NCBI RefSeq assembly: GCF_003259695.1
Contig: NZ_PZJH01000004.1
Span: forward strand, 140,216-204,215
Reading direction: 5' to 3'
Length of the DNA stretch: 64,000 bases
Source: Macrococcus epidermidis
GTDB lineage: Bacteria > Bacillota > Bacilli > Staphylococcales > Staphylococcaceae
Shown: in pieces, positions 17,514 through 26,867 of the stretch
Numbering within the stretch: the first letter of the stretch is position 1
How the letters are laid out: every line of letters begins with the position of its first letter
Position numbers and translations under genes: made by a program
Notes under the pieces: generated by a model
What the model saw: the letters and a program-made list of their open reading frames with translations, nothing else
Told to the model about the DNA's origin: nothing
Database searches by the model: none

Positions 17514-17888
17514 ATGAAATTACAAAGTGTGATGCTTTATGTTAAAGATCAGGCGCAGGCGGTTAAGTTCTGGACTGAGGTTATGCAGTTTGAAATCATT
17601 AATGAGTCGGTGCTAATAGAAGAATATAAATCTTATGAAATTGGTGCGACGAAAGAAAGTGAAACGACGATTGTGTTATTTGATAGAGCATTTATCGAAA
17701 AATATAGTCCTGGAGTAACACTTGATCCACCATCATTAATGTTTGAAGTAGATGATTTAGAAGCATTATATAAGCGAATGAAGTCAATGGATGTAACAGT
17801 AGGTGAGCTTGTTGAGATGCCGACAGGTAAAGTATTCAACTTCTCAGATTTTGAAGGTAACTACTTTGCGGTAACACAAAAGCATTAA
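17514..17888 (+). CDS. VOC-family (glyoxalase/bleomycin-resistance fold) protein
   Basis: A 124-residue single VOC domain: N-terminal KLQSVMLYVKDQAQAVKFW, then a C-terminal beta-strand set ending in SDFEGNYFAVTQ. Such proteins are metal-dependent lyases, dioxygenases or drug-binding proteins. No residue here identifies a substrate. It is a single gene with its own ribosome site (AGGGGGAGAT) and a terminator at each end, so it is probably monocistronic. Confidence 0.85.
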   Translation: MKLQSVMLYVKDQAQAVKFWTEVMQFEIINESVLIEEYKSYEIGATKESETTIVLFDRAFIEKYSPGVTLDPPSLMFEVDDLEALYKRMKSMDVTVGELVEMPTGKVFNFSDFEGNYFAVTQKH

Positions 17889-17891
17889 TTT

Positions 17892-17913
17892 AAGACTCGG
17901 TTGAGTCTTTTTA
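17892..17913 (+). terminator. Terminator after the VOC gene
   Basis: AAGACTC-GGTT-GAGTCTT stem followed by TTTATTTT. Confidence 0.8.
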
Positions 17914-17963
17914 TTTTGATTTTAAACATAGGCGTTGTATATATAATGTAAGAGGTGACAATA

Positions 17964-18626
17964 ATGGATAAATCAATAATCAAGGAAGAAATATTAAAAG
18001 CACATCATTTTAGACATGCTGCAAGACAATATAATGAAGTGAAAATTCCTAAAGAGGATATGGATTTTATTCTGGAAGTGGCAAGACTTAGTCCATCTTC
18101 AGTGGGTTTAGAGCCGTGGCGATTTATTGTATTGGAGAATGAAGAAATAAAGAATAGCATTAGCGATGTAGCCTGGGGTGCAAAGAAACAACTGGCGACT
18201 TCAAGTCATTTCGTATTGATTTTAGCGCGAAAGGATGTACGTTATGATTCGGAATATTTTATTGAGCATTTTAAACAACGTCAACCGGATGAAGATAAAT
18301 TAAAGCGTATGTTATCGATCTATGAAGAATTTCAGACGGAACATATTGAAGTAGTAGATTCAGAGCGTGCTTTATTTGACTGGTCAAGTAAACAGACATA
18401 TATTGCGCTTGGGAATATGATGACTGCTGCTGCACAAATCGGTATTGATTCTTGTCCGATAGAAGGGTTCGATTATCGTAAGGTAAATGCTATTTTAGAA
18501 GAAGCGGGTATCATCGATCGTCAGAAAGAAGGAATTTCCGTAATGGTTTCGTTTGGTTATCGAAAGTTTGACCCCCGACAGGAAAAATCTAGAAAGTCTG
18601 TTGACGAAGTGATTCAATGGTTCTAA
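17964..18626 (+). CDS. Nitroreductase-family NAD(P)H-dependent oxidoreductase
   Basis: A 220-residue FMN-dependent nitroreductase-fold enzyme. HHFRHAARQYNE near the N-terminus, ARLSPSSVGLEPWRFIVLEN (FMN binding), QTYIALGNMMTAAAQIGIDSCPIEGF and ISVMVSFGYR are characteristic. These enzymes reduce nitro compounds, quinones or flavins; the natural substrate is unknown. ATG 17964 is preferred over GTG 17955 because the ribosome site AGAGGTGA overlaps the GTG. Confidence 0.9.
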   Translation: MDKSIIKEEILKAHHFRHAARQYNEVKIPKEDMDFILEVARLSPSSVGLEPWRFIVLENEEIKNSISDVAWGAKKQLATSSHFVLILARKDVRYDSEYFIEHFKQRQPDEDKLKRMLSIYEEFQTEHIEVVDSERALFDWSSKQTYIALGNMMTAAAQIGIDSCPIEGFDYRKVNAILEEAGIIDRQKEGISVMVSFGYRKFDPRQEKSRKSVDEVIQWF

Positions 18627-18762
18627 ATCAACATAACCAGTCATTTGTAAATTCTTTGTAAATGTAACTGAGTAATCTTTAAATAATCTTAATATTGATT
18701 ATTCCTTTTCAATGATAGAATAAAAAGTGAATTATAAAGTATATCAATGAAGAGGTGTCTAC

Positions 18763-19095
18763 ATGTTTAAAGATATGGCATATTATATTTTCGGTGGGTT
18801 AGATCCATTTTTCCAATTATTCGTATTTGAACCGATTGTTATTACAATTATCGCGTTGATTGTTGCAATGGTAACAAAAAAAGCGTGGTTAATGGGAATT
18901 GTAATTATTTTATTAAACTTAGTCGATAGTGCAATTGATGCAAACTTTGCTTTTGCTGCTGAAGGTATGGGTGCAGTGATTAGTCATACATTCACATATT
19001 TCTTTGCTAATTTCTTCTCAATGTTCTATGAGTTCGTATTCAGCTATATTATCGCTGGATTACCATTCATGCATAAGAAATTTGGAATTGCATAA
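18763..19095 (+). CDS. Small hypothetical membrane protein, 110 residues
   Basis: Very hydrophobic, with about three to four membrane segments (FQLFVFEPIVITIIALIVAM, WLMGIVIILLNLVDSAI, the region around FTYFFANFFSMFY, and the end). Only two lysines and an N-terminal Asp give obvious charge patterning. GAAGAGGTG precedes the ATG and a strong terminator follows, so it is an independent gene. I do not recognise a family with confidence. Confidence 0.75.
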   Translation: MFKDMAYYIFGGLDPFFQLFVFEPIVITIIALIVAMVTKKAWLMGIVIILLNLVDSAIDANFAFAAEGMGAVISHTFTYFFANFFSMFYEFVFSYIIAGLPFMHKKFGIA

Positions 19096-19103
19096 TTATT
19101 TTA

Positions 19104-19137
19104 AAAAAGGTGAAGCCGATTCGGCTTCACCTTTTTT
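19104..19137. terminator. Bidirectional terminator
   Basis: AAAAGGTGAAGCCGA and TCGGCTTCACCTTTT form a nearly perfect palindrome with flanking A- and T-runs, between the convergent membrane-protein and gamma-carbonic-anhydrase genes. Confidence 0.9.
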
Positions 19138-19657
19138 ATGCTTTATTTTCGTGCATCGCCTTATAAACTTTCGCTTTATCAGCATACTCCTGCTGGATGC
19201 GTGCCATATCTTGTTTATCTTCTTCTGTTAAAGCTCTTACTACTTTGGCTGGTCTGCCCATCGCGAGCATACCTGGTGGAATCTTTTTACCTTGTGTAAG
19301 CAAAGATCCTGCTCCTAAAAATGCACCCTCACCAATTTCTGCTCCATCGAGAACTGTAGAATCCATTCCTACGAGTGCGCCTTTACGAATCATACTTGAA
19401 TGAAGCGTGACGCGATGTCCGACCGTTACATTCTCTTCAATGATAAGCGGTGCATCCGGTGATTGATGGAGGCAGCATAGATCCTGAACATTTGAATGTT
19501 CTCCGATAATAACTGGACTGACATCTCCTCGGATTACTGTACCGTACCAGATTGAAGCATCTTTTGCGATTTTTACATCGCCAGTTATCACTGCATTCGG
19601 TGCGATAAACGCACTATCATCAATTTCAGGATACTTACCATCATATTCATATAACAT
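19136..19657 (-). CDS. Gamma-carbonic-anhydrase-family hexapeptide-repeat protein
   Basis: A 173-residue left-handed beta-helix protein with repeated [LIV]-G-x4 hexads (VIIGEHSNVQDLCCLH, VTVGHRVTLHSSMI). The three metal-binding His positions (LHQ, VGH, TLH) are kept, as is the catalytic-loop Arg in VIRGD. It belongs to the YrdA/PaaY-like branch; some members are active carbonic anhydrases, many are not tested. ATG 19657 was chosen: AGGTGG lies 7 bases upstream, whereas the upstream in-frame ATG lacks a site. Confidence 0.9.
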   Translation of the reverse strand: MLYEYDGKYPEIDDSAFIAPNAVITGDVKIAKDASIWYGTVIRGDVSPVIIGEHSNVQDLCCLHQSPDAPLIIEENVTVGHRVTLHSSMIRKGALVGMDSTVLDGAEIGEGAFLGAGSLLTQGKKIPPGMLAMGRPAKVVRALTEEDKQDMARIQQEYADKAKVYKAMHENKA

Positions 19658-19740
19658 ATTGTAACCACCTTTCATAAGTTTTGATATAATAATAATATCA
19701 TTAAAAAGACGGATAAAGAAATTATTAAAGGAGTATCATT

Positions 19741-20562
19741 ATGTGGAAATGGGAAACTGAAAAGGCACCGAAAGGGATAGTTGTAATTGTACATAATATA
19801 TTAGAGCATCATGGAAGATATGCATGGTTTATCACACATTTAAGACGTGATGGCTATCATGTAATTATGGGAGATTTACCGGGACAAGGACAAACTTCCC
19901 GTGTAAATAGAGGACATATCGAAAATTTCGATGAATATCGAGAGAAAGTATTGGAATGGATTGAAGTTGCTGAAGAATATCATCTTCCGGTATTTTTACT
20001 AGGTGTTGGATTAGGAGGCTTAATCGCTGTCAATTTACTTGAAAAGGTCAATATAAAACTAGAAGGTGTGATGTTGATTTCACCTTTATTTGGATTTCAG
20101 AACACAGTTACTACACGTAAAAATTTCCTCGCATCAAGTTTAAGTTCTATATCAAAGGATGCGAAGTTTGATATGAATATTCCTTTAGAAGATTTCTCGC
20201 GTGATAAAGAAATTATTGCTGAAATGAAAAGTGATCCTTTGATGCTCCAAAAAGTTAGTTTTAATTGGTACAAGTCAATTATTGAAATCATGAAGGAAAC
20301 GATGGAGAATATTCACAAAATCAATGATATCCCGGTACTAATAATGTATTCAGAACAAGACCGTATTGCAGATATCGATCAGATTAAATTATTTTCACAG
20401 GAAATTAAGTCTTCTGAAATATACATTAAAAACTGGCGTACGCTATTTCATGAACTTCACAATGAGCCTGAAAAAGACAATGTTTTATACTATATCGAAT
20501 CATTTATGAACAATAGAATGAATTATATTGGATTGATTACAGAGGAAGTGGGTATAGAATAA
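19741..20562 (+). CDS. Alpha/beta-hydrolase-fold protein, lysophospholipase-like, lacking the nucleophile Ser
   Basis: A 273-residue protein of the monoacylglycerol lipase/lysophospholipase-like (Hydrolase_4) type. Matching landmarks are ILEHHGRY, DLPGQGQTS, the Asp region YSEQDRIADIDQ and the His region FHELHNEPEKD. The nucleophile elbow reads GVGLGG (residues 88-93), so the GxSxG serine is Gly90, and the usual HG oxyanion motif is HN (18-19). As written it cannot use the standard Ser hydrolase mechanism. It lies 29 bases upstream of rot and is probably co-transcribed. Activity or binding role unknown. Confidence 0.85.
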   Translation: MWKWETEKAPKGIVVIVHNILEHHGRYAWFITHLRRDGYHVIMGDLPGQGQTSRVNRGHIENFDEYREKVLEWIEVAEEYHLPVFLLGVGLGGLIAVNLLEKVNIKLEGVMLISPLFGFQNTVTTRKNFLASSLSSISKDAKFDMNIPLEDFSRDKEIIAEMKSDPLMLQKVSFNWYKSIIEIMKETMENIHKINDIPVLIMYSEQDRIADIDQIKLFSQEIKSSEIYIKNWRTLFHELHNEPEKDNVLYYIESFMNNRMNYIGLITEEVGIE

Positions 20563-20591
20563 GATATTGCAAATTTAGAGGGTGAAAATGA

Positions 20592-20999
20592 ATGTCAAAA
20601 GATAAACATGAAGTAAGTGATATGGTTCTGTTAAATGACTTACAGAAAGAAATAGATGAAATTTTCGAAATGATATCTTCAGAATTTAACTTAACGAAAG
20701 AAGAATATATCGTAATGGTGGCACTTTGGGACAAGGGACCGATGCCGATGAAAGAATTAGACAAATATTTGGATATTAAGCCATATAAAAGAACGCGTTT
20801 CTACAATAATCTAGTAGCGAATGGCTGGATTAAGAAAGTTCGTCCGGCAGATGATGAGCGTACTGTTATGATATATTACAATGAGGATCGTCTACCTGAA
20901 AAAGAAAAGATAGTAGATGCAGCTTGTTCTAACCTGAAAGGTAAGAAAGAAAAGTTAAAGCAACAATTTGATTCGATATTAGAGATTTGTGGATTATAG
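20592..20999 (+). CDS. rot: Rot-like SarA/MarR-family transcriptional regulator
   Basis: A 135-residue winged-helix protein. The segment IKPYKRTRFYNNLVANGW, followed by PADDERTVMIYYNE, closely matches the recognition helix and wing of staphylococcal Rot (repressor of toxins) as I recall it, including the SarA-family DER motif. Rot is a dimeric global regulator of exoproteins in S. aureus; the target set in this organism is unknown. The neighbourhood (hydrolase-like gene, proline dehydrogenase, rib genes on one side, tRNA-modification pair on the other) is the same as around S. aureus rot. Ribosome site GAGGGTGA. Confidence 0.85.
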   Translation: MSKDKHEVSDMVLLNDLQKEIDEIFEMISSEFNLTKEEYIVMVALWDKGPMPMKELDKYLDIKPYKRTRFYNNLVANGWIKKVRPADDERTVMIYYNEDRLPEKEKIVDAACSNLKGKKEKLKQQFDSILEICGL

Positions 21000-21000
21000 A

Positions 21001-21042
21001 AAAAGCAAGTGGATGTCTAATGACAAACACTTGCTTTTTTTA
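21001..21042. terminator. Terminator between rot and mnmM
   Basis: AAAGCAAGTG and CACTTGCTTT pair across a loop, followed by TTTTTATC. A-residues on the left allow use by the convergent gene as well. Confidence 0.85.
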
Positions 21043-21591
21043 TCTTTTTTCAATCCCTACGACAAATGGTGGATTATTCTTCTGGTTAATAAATTCATAT
21101 TTAAAGATATGCGCCTTGTTCTGATCTATTTGTTTAAGATAGTCTAATACTGCATCTTTTTCAACCTTTCCTTCAGGATGTCCAGGATAGATGACGAGTA
21201 TGATGATGCCTCCAACTTCAAGTATTGAAAATATATTGTCGATAGCCTGAATAGTTGTCTCTGGTACCGTTACAATGCTCTTATCACCCTTCGGTAAATA
21301 ACCAAGATTAAAAATAGCAAGTTTTACAGTTTGGTTTAACACATCCAGCACATTTTCATGACCTGTCTGATGAAAGCTAATATTATTAAAATCTTTCGTT
21401 TTTTCTTTAGCATTGTTAATTGCCTGCGCCTGAATATCGAATGCGTGTATATGACCTGTATTATTCAAAAGTTGGGCTAAATATAAAGTATCATTGCCAT
21501 TGCCGCACGTTGCATCGATAACGATATCGTCCGGTTCGATATAATTTGTTAAAAGTGCACGTGCATAAGGGAGTATACCTAAGGCTTTCAT
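21040..21591 (-). CDS. mnmM: Class I SAM-dependent methyltransferase, MnmM/YtqB family
   Basis: A 183-residue Rossmann-fold methyltransferase with motif I VIDATCGNGNDTLYLA, an acidic ribose-binding stretch (HAFDIQ) and the motif NLGYLPKGDKS. This is typical of YtqB, reported to complete the 5-methylaminomethyl-uridine modification at tRNA position 34. It begins directly after the stop of the radical SAM gene (TAAATG), the same YtqA-YtqB pairing as in Bacillus. It was formerly annotated as an rRNA methyltransferase. Confidence 0.85.
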   Translation of the reverse strand: MKALGILPYARALLTNYIEPDDIVIDATCGNGNDTLYLAQLLNNTGHIHAFDIQAQAINNAKEKTKDFNNISFHQTGHENVLDVLNQTVKLAIFNLGYLPKGDKSIVTVPETTIQAIDNIFSILEVGGIIILVIYPGHPEGKVEKDAVLDYLKQIDQNKAHIFKYEFINQKNNPPFVVGIEKR

Positions 21592-22539
21592 TTATACTGT
21601 TTCCTTCTTATAAAATTTTCCTTGATAACTATTTCGATTTTTGAGTTCTGCATCAATCCCGTTTAATACTTCCCATTTATTGACACTCCACATCGGTCCA
21701 ATCATTAAGTCAATAGGTCCGTCACCTGTGATACGATGTATGATCATCTCTTCCGGTAAAACTTCTAACTGATCGGCAACAAGTTTCACATAATCTTCCT
21801 GACTCATAAATTCGACCATGCCTTTTTCGTATTGTTTTACCATTGGTGTACCTTTTAATAGATGAAGTAGATGGATCTTAATGCCTTGTACATCCATTTG
21901 TGCAACAGTACGTGCTGTTTCCATCATCATGTCGTAATCTTCTAACGGTAATCCGTTAATAATATGCGTACAAATATTGATATTGTGTTTACGCAGTTTC
22001 GCAACACCGTCATAATAGCACTGCATATCATGTGCACGATTGATGATGTTAGAAGTTTTTTCGTGAACGGTTTGAAGACCAAGTTCGACCCAGAGGTATG
22101 TTCTTTCATTTAATTCTGCTAAATATTCAACGACGTCATCCGGCAGGCAGTCGGGACGTGTTGCAATAGATAATCCGACAACGCCGGGTTGCGCTAATGC
22201 GGCTTCATATTTTTCTTTTAATACGTCGAGTGGAGCATGTGTATTCGTATAAGCTTGAAAGTAGGCGATATATTTACCATCATGCCATTTTTCGTGCATT
22301 TTATTTTTTATTTTTTCGAATTGGACAGGGATAGGGTCTACACGATCACCTGCAAAGTCACCACTTCCCGCAGCAGAACAGAACGTACAACCGCCAAACG
22401 CTACAGTGCCGTCACGGTTGGGGCAATCGAATCCACCTTCTAAAGCAACTTTGAATATCTTTGTACCGAATTTTTGTCTTAAATGATAGTTCCATGTATG
22501 ATAAAGTTTTGAATCTAGTGCATATTTAAATTGTGTCAT
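21592..22539 (-). CDS. TIGR01212-family radical SAM protein (YtqA-like)
   Basis: A 315-residue radical SAM protein. The cluster cysteines lie in FDCPNRDGTVAFGGCTFC, with the spacing used by the TIGR01212/YhcC-like family. YFQAYTNTHAPLD, LSIATRPDCLPD and LWVELGLQTVHEKT are other signatures. In Bacillus its homologue YtqA is linked with YtqB/MnmM in tRNA wobble-uridine modification; a direct role here is inferred from the shared operon. GAGGGAGAC precedes the ATG. Confidence 0.88.
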   Translation of the reverse strand: MTQFKYALDSKLYHTWNYHLRQKFGTKIFKVALEGGFDCPNRDGTVAFGGCTFCSAAGSGDFAGDRVDPIPVQFEKIKNKMHEKWHDGKYIAYFQAYTNTHAPLDVLKEKYEAALAQPGVVGLSIATRPDCLPDDVVEYLAELNERTYLWVELGLQTVHEKTSNIINRAHDMQCYYDGVAKLRKHNINICTHIINGLPLEDYDMMMETARTVAQMDVQGIKIHLLHLLKGTPMVKQYEKGMVEFMSQEDYVKLVADQLEVLPEEMIIHRITGDGPIDLMIGPMWSVNKWEVLNGIDAELKNRNSYQGKFYKKETV

Positions 22540-22627
22540 TATGTCTCCCTCTTTCTTAACATATGGATTTTAACATATAATAGAGGAAATCGGAAAAAAT
22601 AAATTTTAAGAAAGTGAGGTAAATGCA

Positions 22628-23797
22628 ATGAAAATGCCAAAACTCGTTTGGCTTCTTGTCATCGGAATGGCAGTAAACGTTACAGGTGCAAGTTTAGTAT
22701 GGCCGCTTAATACCATCTATTTACATAATGAACTAGGGAAAAGTTTAAGTTTAGCAGGATTAGTATTAATGCTTAATTCTGGTGCTTCTGTGCTTGGCAA
22801 CTTGTTAGGCGGGACGATGTTCGATAAATACGGTGGCTACCGTTCGATACTGATTGGTATCGTTATTTCAATGCTTAGTTTAATCGGTATTTTATTCTTA
22901 CATGGATGGCCATGGTATGCTGTGTGGCTCATCATTTTAGGTTTTGGATCAGGTATCGTATTTCCTTCTATCTATGCAATGGCAGGTACAGCATGGCCAC
23001 AAGGAGGACGTAAAACATTTAATGCCATCTATTTATCTCAAAATATAGGTGTGGCATTAGGGGCAGCACTTGGTGGTTTTATCGCTGAACTGAGTTTCGA
23101 TTATATATTCATGTTAAATCTATTGCTGTATGTCGTATTTTTCTTTATCGCATTCTTTGGCTACCGAACAGCTGGTGTAGTCCATAGTGGTGGGAATGTA
23201 ATGAAAGATGTCGGCAATATTAAAGATAAGGATCGCTTTACAGCACTCATACTCATTTGTGTTACCTATTGTGTATGCTGGATTGGTTATGTACAGTGGC
23301 AGTCAACGATTTCAAGTTATACGCAAGATCTCGGCATATCGCTTAAACAGTACAGTTTATTATGGGCCATCAATGGCGTATTAATCATTGTTGGACAACC
23401 ACTGATTAAACCGGTGATTAATTTTATGAGTGAAAAGATAAAGATGCAGATAGCAACAGGTTTGATTATATTTATTATTTCATATATCGTAACGAGTTTT
23501 GCACAGGATTTTTCAATGTTTATTGTTGGGATGGTTATATTGACGATCGGTGAAATGTTTGTCTGGCCAGCAGTTCCGACCATTGCCAATGAACTGGCAC
23601 CTCAAGGGAGAATTGGTGTCTATCAGGGTATTGTTAATTCAACCGCAACATTAGGTAGAGCGATAGGACCAGTTTTAGGTGGCGTTATCGTTGACCTATA
23701 CAATATGCATGCAATGTTCTATACGATGATTGGATTTGTCTTAATCGGATTTATATTTTTGTCAATATTTGATAAAAATATAAAACAGACGACATAA
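22628..23797 (+). CDS. Major facilitator superfamily transporter
   Basis: A 389-residue protein with about twelve hydrophobic segments. It has the MFS loop 2-3 motif GGTMFDKYGGYRSI and a cytoplasmic break after helix 6 near residue 190. Probably a drug or metabolite exporter; substrate unknown. It diverges from the radical SAM gene and ends about 90 bases before the leuS promoter. In staphylococci a similar MFS gene lies between these same neighbours (from memory). Confidence 0.85.
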   Translation: MKMPKLVWLLVIGMAVNVTGASLVWPLNTIYLHNELGKSLSLAGLVLMLNSGASVLGNLLGGTMFDKYGGYRSILIGIVISMLSLIGILFLHGWPWYAVWLIILGFGSGIVFPSIYAMAGTAWPQGGRKTFNAIYLSQNIGVALGAALGGFIAELSFDYIFMLNLLLYVVFFFIAFFGYRTAGVVHSGGNVMKDVGNIKDKDRFTALILICVTYCVCWIGYVQWQSTISSYTQDLGISLKQYSLLWAINGVLIIVGQPLIKPVINFMSEKIKMQIATGLIIFIISYIVTSFAQDFSMFIVGMVILTIGEMFVWPAVPTIANELAPQGRIGVYQGIVNSTATLGRAIGPVLGGVIVDLYNMHAMFYTMIGFVLIGFIFLSIFDKNIKQTT

Positions 23798-23889
23798 TCG
23801 ATAAGGTTTTAATTTTACACTAAAAATTTAAAATATTTGCATAATTCAAATTAATTGATTGAGATGTATTTTATTTTTAGTAAAAAGAC

Positions 23890-23918
23890 TTGAAAAAGAT
23901 TTAAAGCTCCTTTATAGT
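23890..23918 (+). promoter_or_regulatory. Sigma-A promoter of leuS
   Basis: TTGAAA (23890-23895), 17-base spacer, TATAGT (23913-23918). Transcription would start near 23925, just ahead of the T-box. Confidence 0.75.
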
Positions 23919-23924
23919 AAATGT

Positions 23925-24113
23925 ATCTAGAGTAGTAACAAGCAATCATTTTAAAGAAAGCCAGTGGGTGCTGTGAACTGGTATTTGAAACTTGTGAACT
24001 TGCTAGTGTTGAAATAAATAACAAAAGCTGCACTTATTAAAGTGAATTGCGGGTGGTACCGCGGTTGTCATATATGACAGTCGTCCCTTATTTTAGGGAT
24101 GGCTGTCTTTTTA
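23925..24113 (+). ncRNA. T-box riboswitch, leuS leader
   Basis: Stem I features (AGTGGGTGCTGTGAACTGG) are followed by the T-box core GGGTGGTACCGCG at 24051-24063. The terminator GACAGTCGTCCCT / AGGGATGGCTGTC with a T-tract ends about 24112. Its position directly before leuS makes uncharged tRNA-Leu the expected ligand. A Leu CTT triplet near 23990 could be the specifier, but I am not sure of the loop register. Confidence 0.93.
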
Positions 24114-24134
24114 TATATTAAAGGAGGAAAAGTT

Positions 24135-26549
24135 ATGAGCTATAATCATCAAAGTATTGAAAAGAAATGGCAGAAATATTGGTTAGATAATAAAACTTTT
24201 AAAACTGGAGAAGACATGGAACAACCAAAATTCTTCGCTTTAGATATGTTCCCTTATCCATCTGGTGCTGGATTACACGTTGGTCATCCAGAAGGATATA
24301 CGGCTACTGATATCGTCTCTAGATTTAAACGCATGCAAGGTTATAACGTATTACATCCGATGGGGTGGGATGCATTTGGTTTACCTGCTGAACAATATGC
24401 GATTGATACAGGTAATGACCCTGCTGAATTCACAAAGAAAAATATCGAAACATTTAAGCGACAAATTCAGGAACTTGGTTTCAGTTATGACTGGGATCGC
24501 GAAGTAAATACGACAGATCCTGAGTATTATAAATGGACGCAGTGGATCTTTATCCAGCTGTACAATAAAGGGTTAGCTTATGTCGATGAAGTTGCTGTTA
24601 ACTGGTGTCCTGCACTCGGTACAGTACTTTCAAATGAGGAAGTAATCGATGGTGTATCAGAGCGTGGTGGACATCCAGTAATCCGTAAACCGATGCGTCA
24701 ATGGGTACTTAAAATTACTGAATACGCAGATCGACTGCTAGAGGATTTGGATGAGCTGGATTGGCCGGAATCATTAAAAGATATGCAACGTAACTGGATT
24801 GGTAAATCTGAAGGTGCAGAAGTTGAATTTAAAGTAGACGGGAAAGATGCTTCATTTAAAGTGTTTACGACACGTCCAGATACTATTTTTGGTGCAACTT
24901 ATGCTGTATTATCACCAGAACACACACTTGTAGCATCAATCACTACTGATGAACAACGCGAGGCGATTCAGGCATATCAGGAGCAGGCAAGCCGAAAATC
25001 AGATCTAGAACGTACAGACTTAGCGAAAGATAAGACTGGTGTATTTACAGGAAGCTATGCGATAAATCCATTTACGAATGAACAGATGCCGATCTGGATT
25101 TCTGATTATGTATTAGCATCATACGGCACTGGGGCGATAATGGCTGTACCGGCGCACGATGAACGCGACTATGAATTTGCGAAACAATTCGGACTAGTAA
25201 TTAAACCGGTACTTGAAGGTGGAGATATCGACAAAGAAGCATTCACTGGTGACGGCGTTCATATTAATTCTGGTGAACTAGACGGCTTAAACAAAGAAGA
25301 TGGTATTGCGCGTGCAATCGAAATGCTTGAAGCGAAACAAATCGGTGAGAAGAAAGTTTCTTATAAATTACGTGACTGGTTATTCTCACGTCAACGTTAC
25401 TGGGGTGAGCCGATTCCAGTAATCATCTGGGAAGATGGTTCAATGACGACTGTACCAGAAGACGAATTACCTTTGATGTTACCGAAAACGGATAAGATTA
25501 TGCCATCAGGTACAGGTGAATCTCCGCTTGCAAATATTGATGAATTTATTAATGTAGTAGACCCTGTTACTGGTATGAAAGGCCGACGCGAAACGAATAC
25601 GATGCCGCAATGGGCAGGTTCTTGCTGGTATTATTTACGTTACATCGATCCACATAACAGTGAAGCGTTAGCCGACCCTGAAAAATTAAAATACTGGTTA
25701 CCAGTTGATTTATATATTGGTGGGGCAGAGCATGCTGTACTTCATTTATTATATGCGCGCTTCTGGCATAAAGTATTATATGACTTAGGTGTAGTCCCAA
25801 CGAAAGAACCATTCCAGAAGTTATTTAACCAAGGGATGATTCTAGGTGAAGGCAACGAAAAAATGAGTAAATCTAAAGGAAACGTCGTAAACCCTGATGA
25901 TGTTGTTGAAAGTCACGGTGCAGATACATTAAGACTTTACGAAATGTTTATGGGGCCACTTGATGCATCCATAGCATGGAGTACGAATGGATTAGACGGT
26001 GCTCGCCGATTCTTAGACCGTGTATATCGTGCGTTTATTACCGAAGAGGGTACTTTATCTGCTAAAGTTGTAGATACAGAGACACCAGCATTAGAAAAAG
26101 TTTATCATCAGACAGTGAAGAAAGTAACAGATGATTATAATACTTTAGGATTTAATACCGCAATTTCTCAAATGATGGTATTTATCAATGAAGTTTATAA
26201 ACAAGATGCTGTAAGTCGTGAATACGTTGAAGGATTTGTGAAGTTATTATCTCCAATTGCGCCTCATATTACAGAAGAAATCTGGTCAATTTTAGGACAT
26301 GATGGAACAATTACTTATGAAGCGTGGCCAACATATGATGAAAGTAAACTTGTTGATAACGAAGTAGAAATTGTCATTCAGGTAAACGGAAAAGTAAAAC
26401 TTAAAGCGAAAGTATCAAAAGATACTGATAAAGAGGCGTTAGAAGCTTTTGCTCTTGAGCAGGATGCTATAAAAACACAAATTGAAGGTAAGACGATTCG
26501 CAAAGTTATCGCAGTACCAAATAAATTAGTCAATATTGTGGCAAACTAG
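24135..26549 (+). CDS. leuS: Leucyl-tRNA synthetase
   Basis: An 804-residue class I aminoacyl-tRNA synthetase charging tRNA-Leu. The HIGH-type motif is in [18 protein letters not shown] (near residue 40), the CP1 editing domain covers about 220-400 ([25 protein letters not shown]), and KMSKS is in [11 protein letters not shown] (near 575). Start chosen at 24135 after AAGGAGGAAA; an upstream in-frame extension lies within the T-box terminator and is not coding. Expression is governed by the T-box. Confidence 0.98.
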   Translation: MSYNHQSIEKKWQKYWLDNKTFKTGEDMEQPKFFALDMFPYPSGAGLHVGHPEGYTATDIVSRFKRMQGYNVLHPMGWDAFGLPAEQYAIDTGNDPAEFTKKNIETFKRQIQELGFSYDWDREVNTTDPEYYKWTQWIFIQLYNKGLAYVDEVAVNWCPALGTVLSNEEVIDGVSERGGHPVIRKPMRQWVLKITEYADRLLEDLDELDWPESLKDMQRNWIGKSEGAEVEFKVDGKDASFKVFTTRPDTIFGATYAVLSPEHTLVASITTDEQREAIQAYQEQASRKSDLERTDLAKDKTGVFTGSYAINPFTNEQMPIWISDYVLASYGTGAIMAVPAHDERDYEFAKQFGLVIKPVLEGGDIDKEAFTGDGVHINSGELDGLNKEDGIARAIEMLEAKQIGEKKVSYKLRDWLFSRQRYWGEPIPVIIWEDGSMTTVPEDELPLMLPKTDKIMPSGTGESPLANIDEFINVVDPVTGMKGRRETNTMPQWAGSCWYYLRYIDPHNSEALADPEKLKYWLPVDLYIGGAEHAVLHLLYARFWHKVLYDLGVVPTKEPFQKLFNQGMILGEGNEKMSKSKGNVVNPDDVVESHGADTLRLYEMFMGPLDASIAWSTNGLDGARRFLDRVYRAFITEEGTLSAKVVDTETPALEKVYHQTVKKVTDDYNTLGFNTAISQMMVFINEVYKQDAVSREYVEGFVKLLSPIAPHITEEIWSILGHDGTITYEAWPTYDESKLVDNEVEIVIQVNGKVKLKAKVSKDTDKEALEAFALEQDAIKTQIEGKTIRKVIAVPNKLVNIVAN

Positions 26550-26557
26550 GAGTTATG

Positions 26558-26854
26558 ATGAATATATCAACTGAAGATTTTGTAGCCAAGATTAAAGCTA
26601 ATGAAGCGATGAACATTATTGACGTGCGTGAGCAATTTGAAGTAGAACAAGGTATGATCAAAGGTGCAATGCATATTCCGATGAATGATATACCTGAACA
26701 GATGGAAAATTTAGATCGTGAAAAAGAATATTATATTGTTTGTGCACATGCAGTAAGAAGTGCGAATGTTACTCATTATTTATTAGCAAATGATTATAAA
26801 GCTGTGAATGTAGAAGGTGGCATGGCAGTTATTGAACCGATGTTAAGTGAATAA
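26558..26854 (+). CDS. Single-domain rhodanese-like protein
   Basis: A 98-residue rhodanese domain. VIDVREQFEVEQGMIKGAMHIPM-type sequence near the N-terminus and a likely active-site cysteine in IVCAHAVRSANV (near residue 65) suggest sulfur transfer as a persulfide. The loop is CAHAVR rather than the classic CxxGxR. It begins 8 bases after the leuS stop with an AGGAG site, so it may be read from the leuS transcript. Two tandem ATGs; the second is better spaced. Confidence 0.85.
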   Translation: MNISTEDFVAKIKANEAMNIIDVREQFEVEQGMIKGAMHIPMNDIPEQMENLDREKEYYIVCAHAVRSANVTHYLLANDYKAVNVEGGMAVIEPMLSE

Positions 26855-26867
26855 ATGTGTGGCAGGC

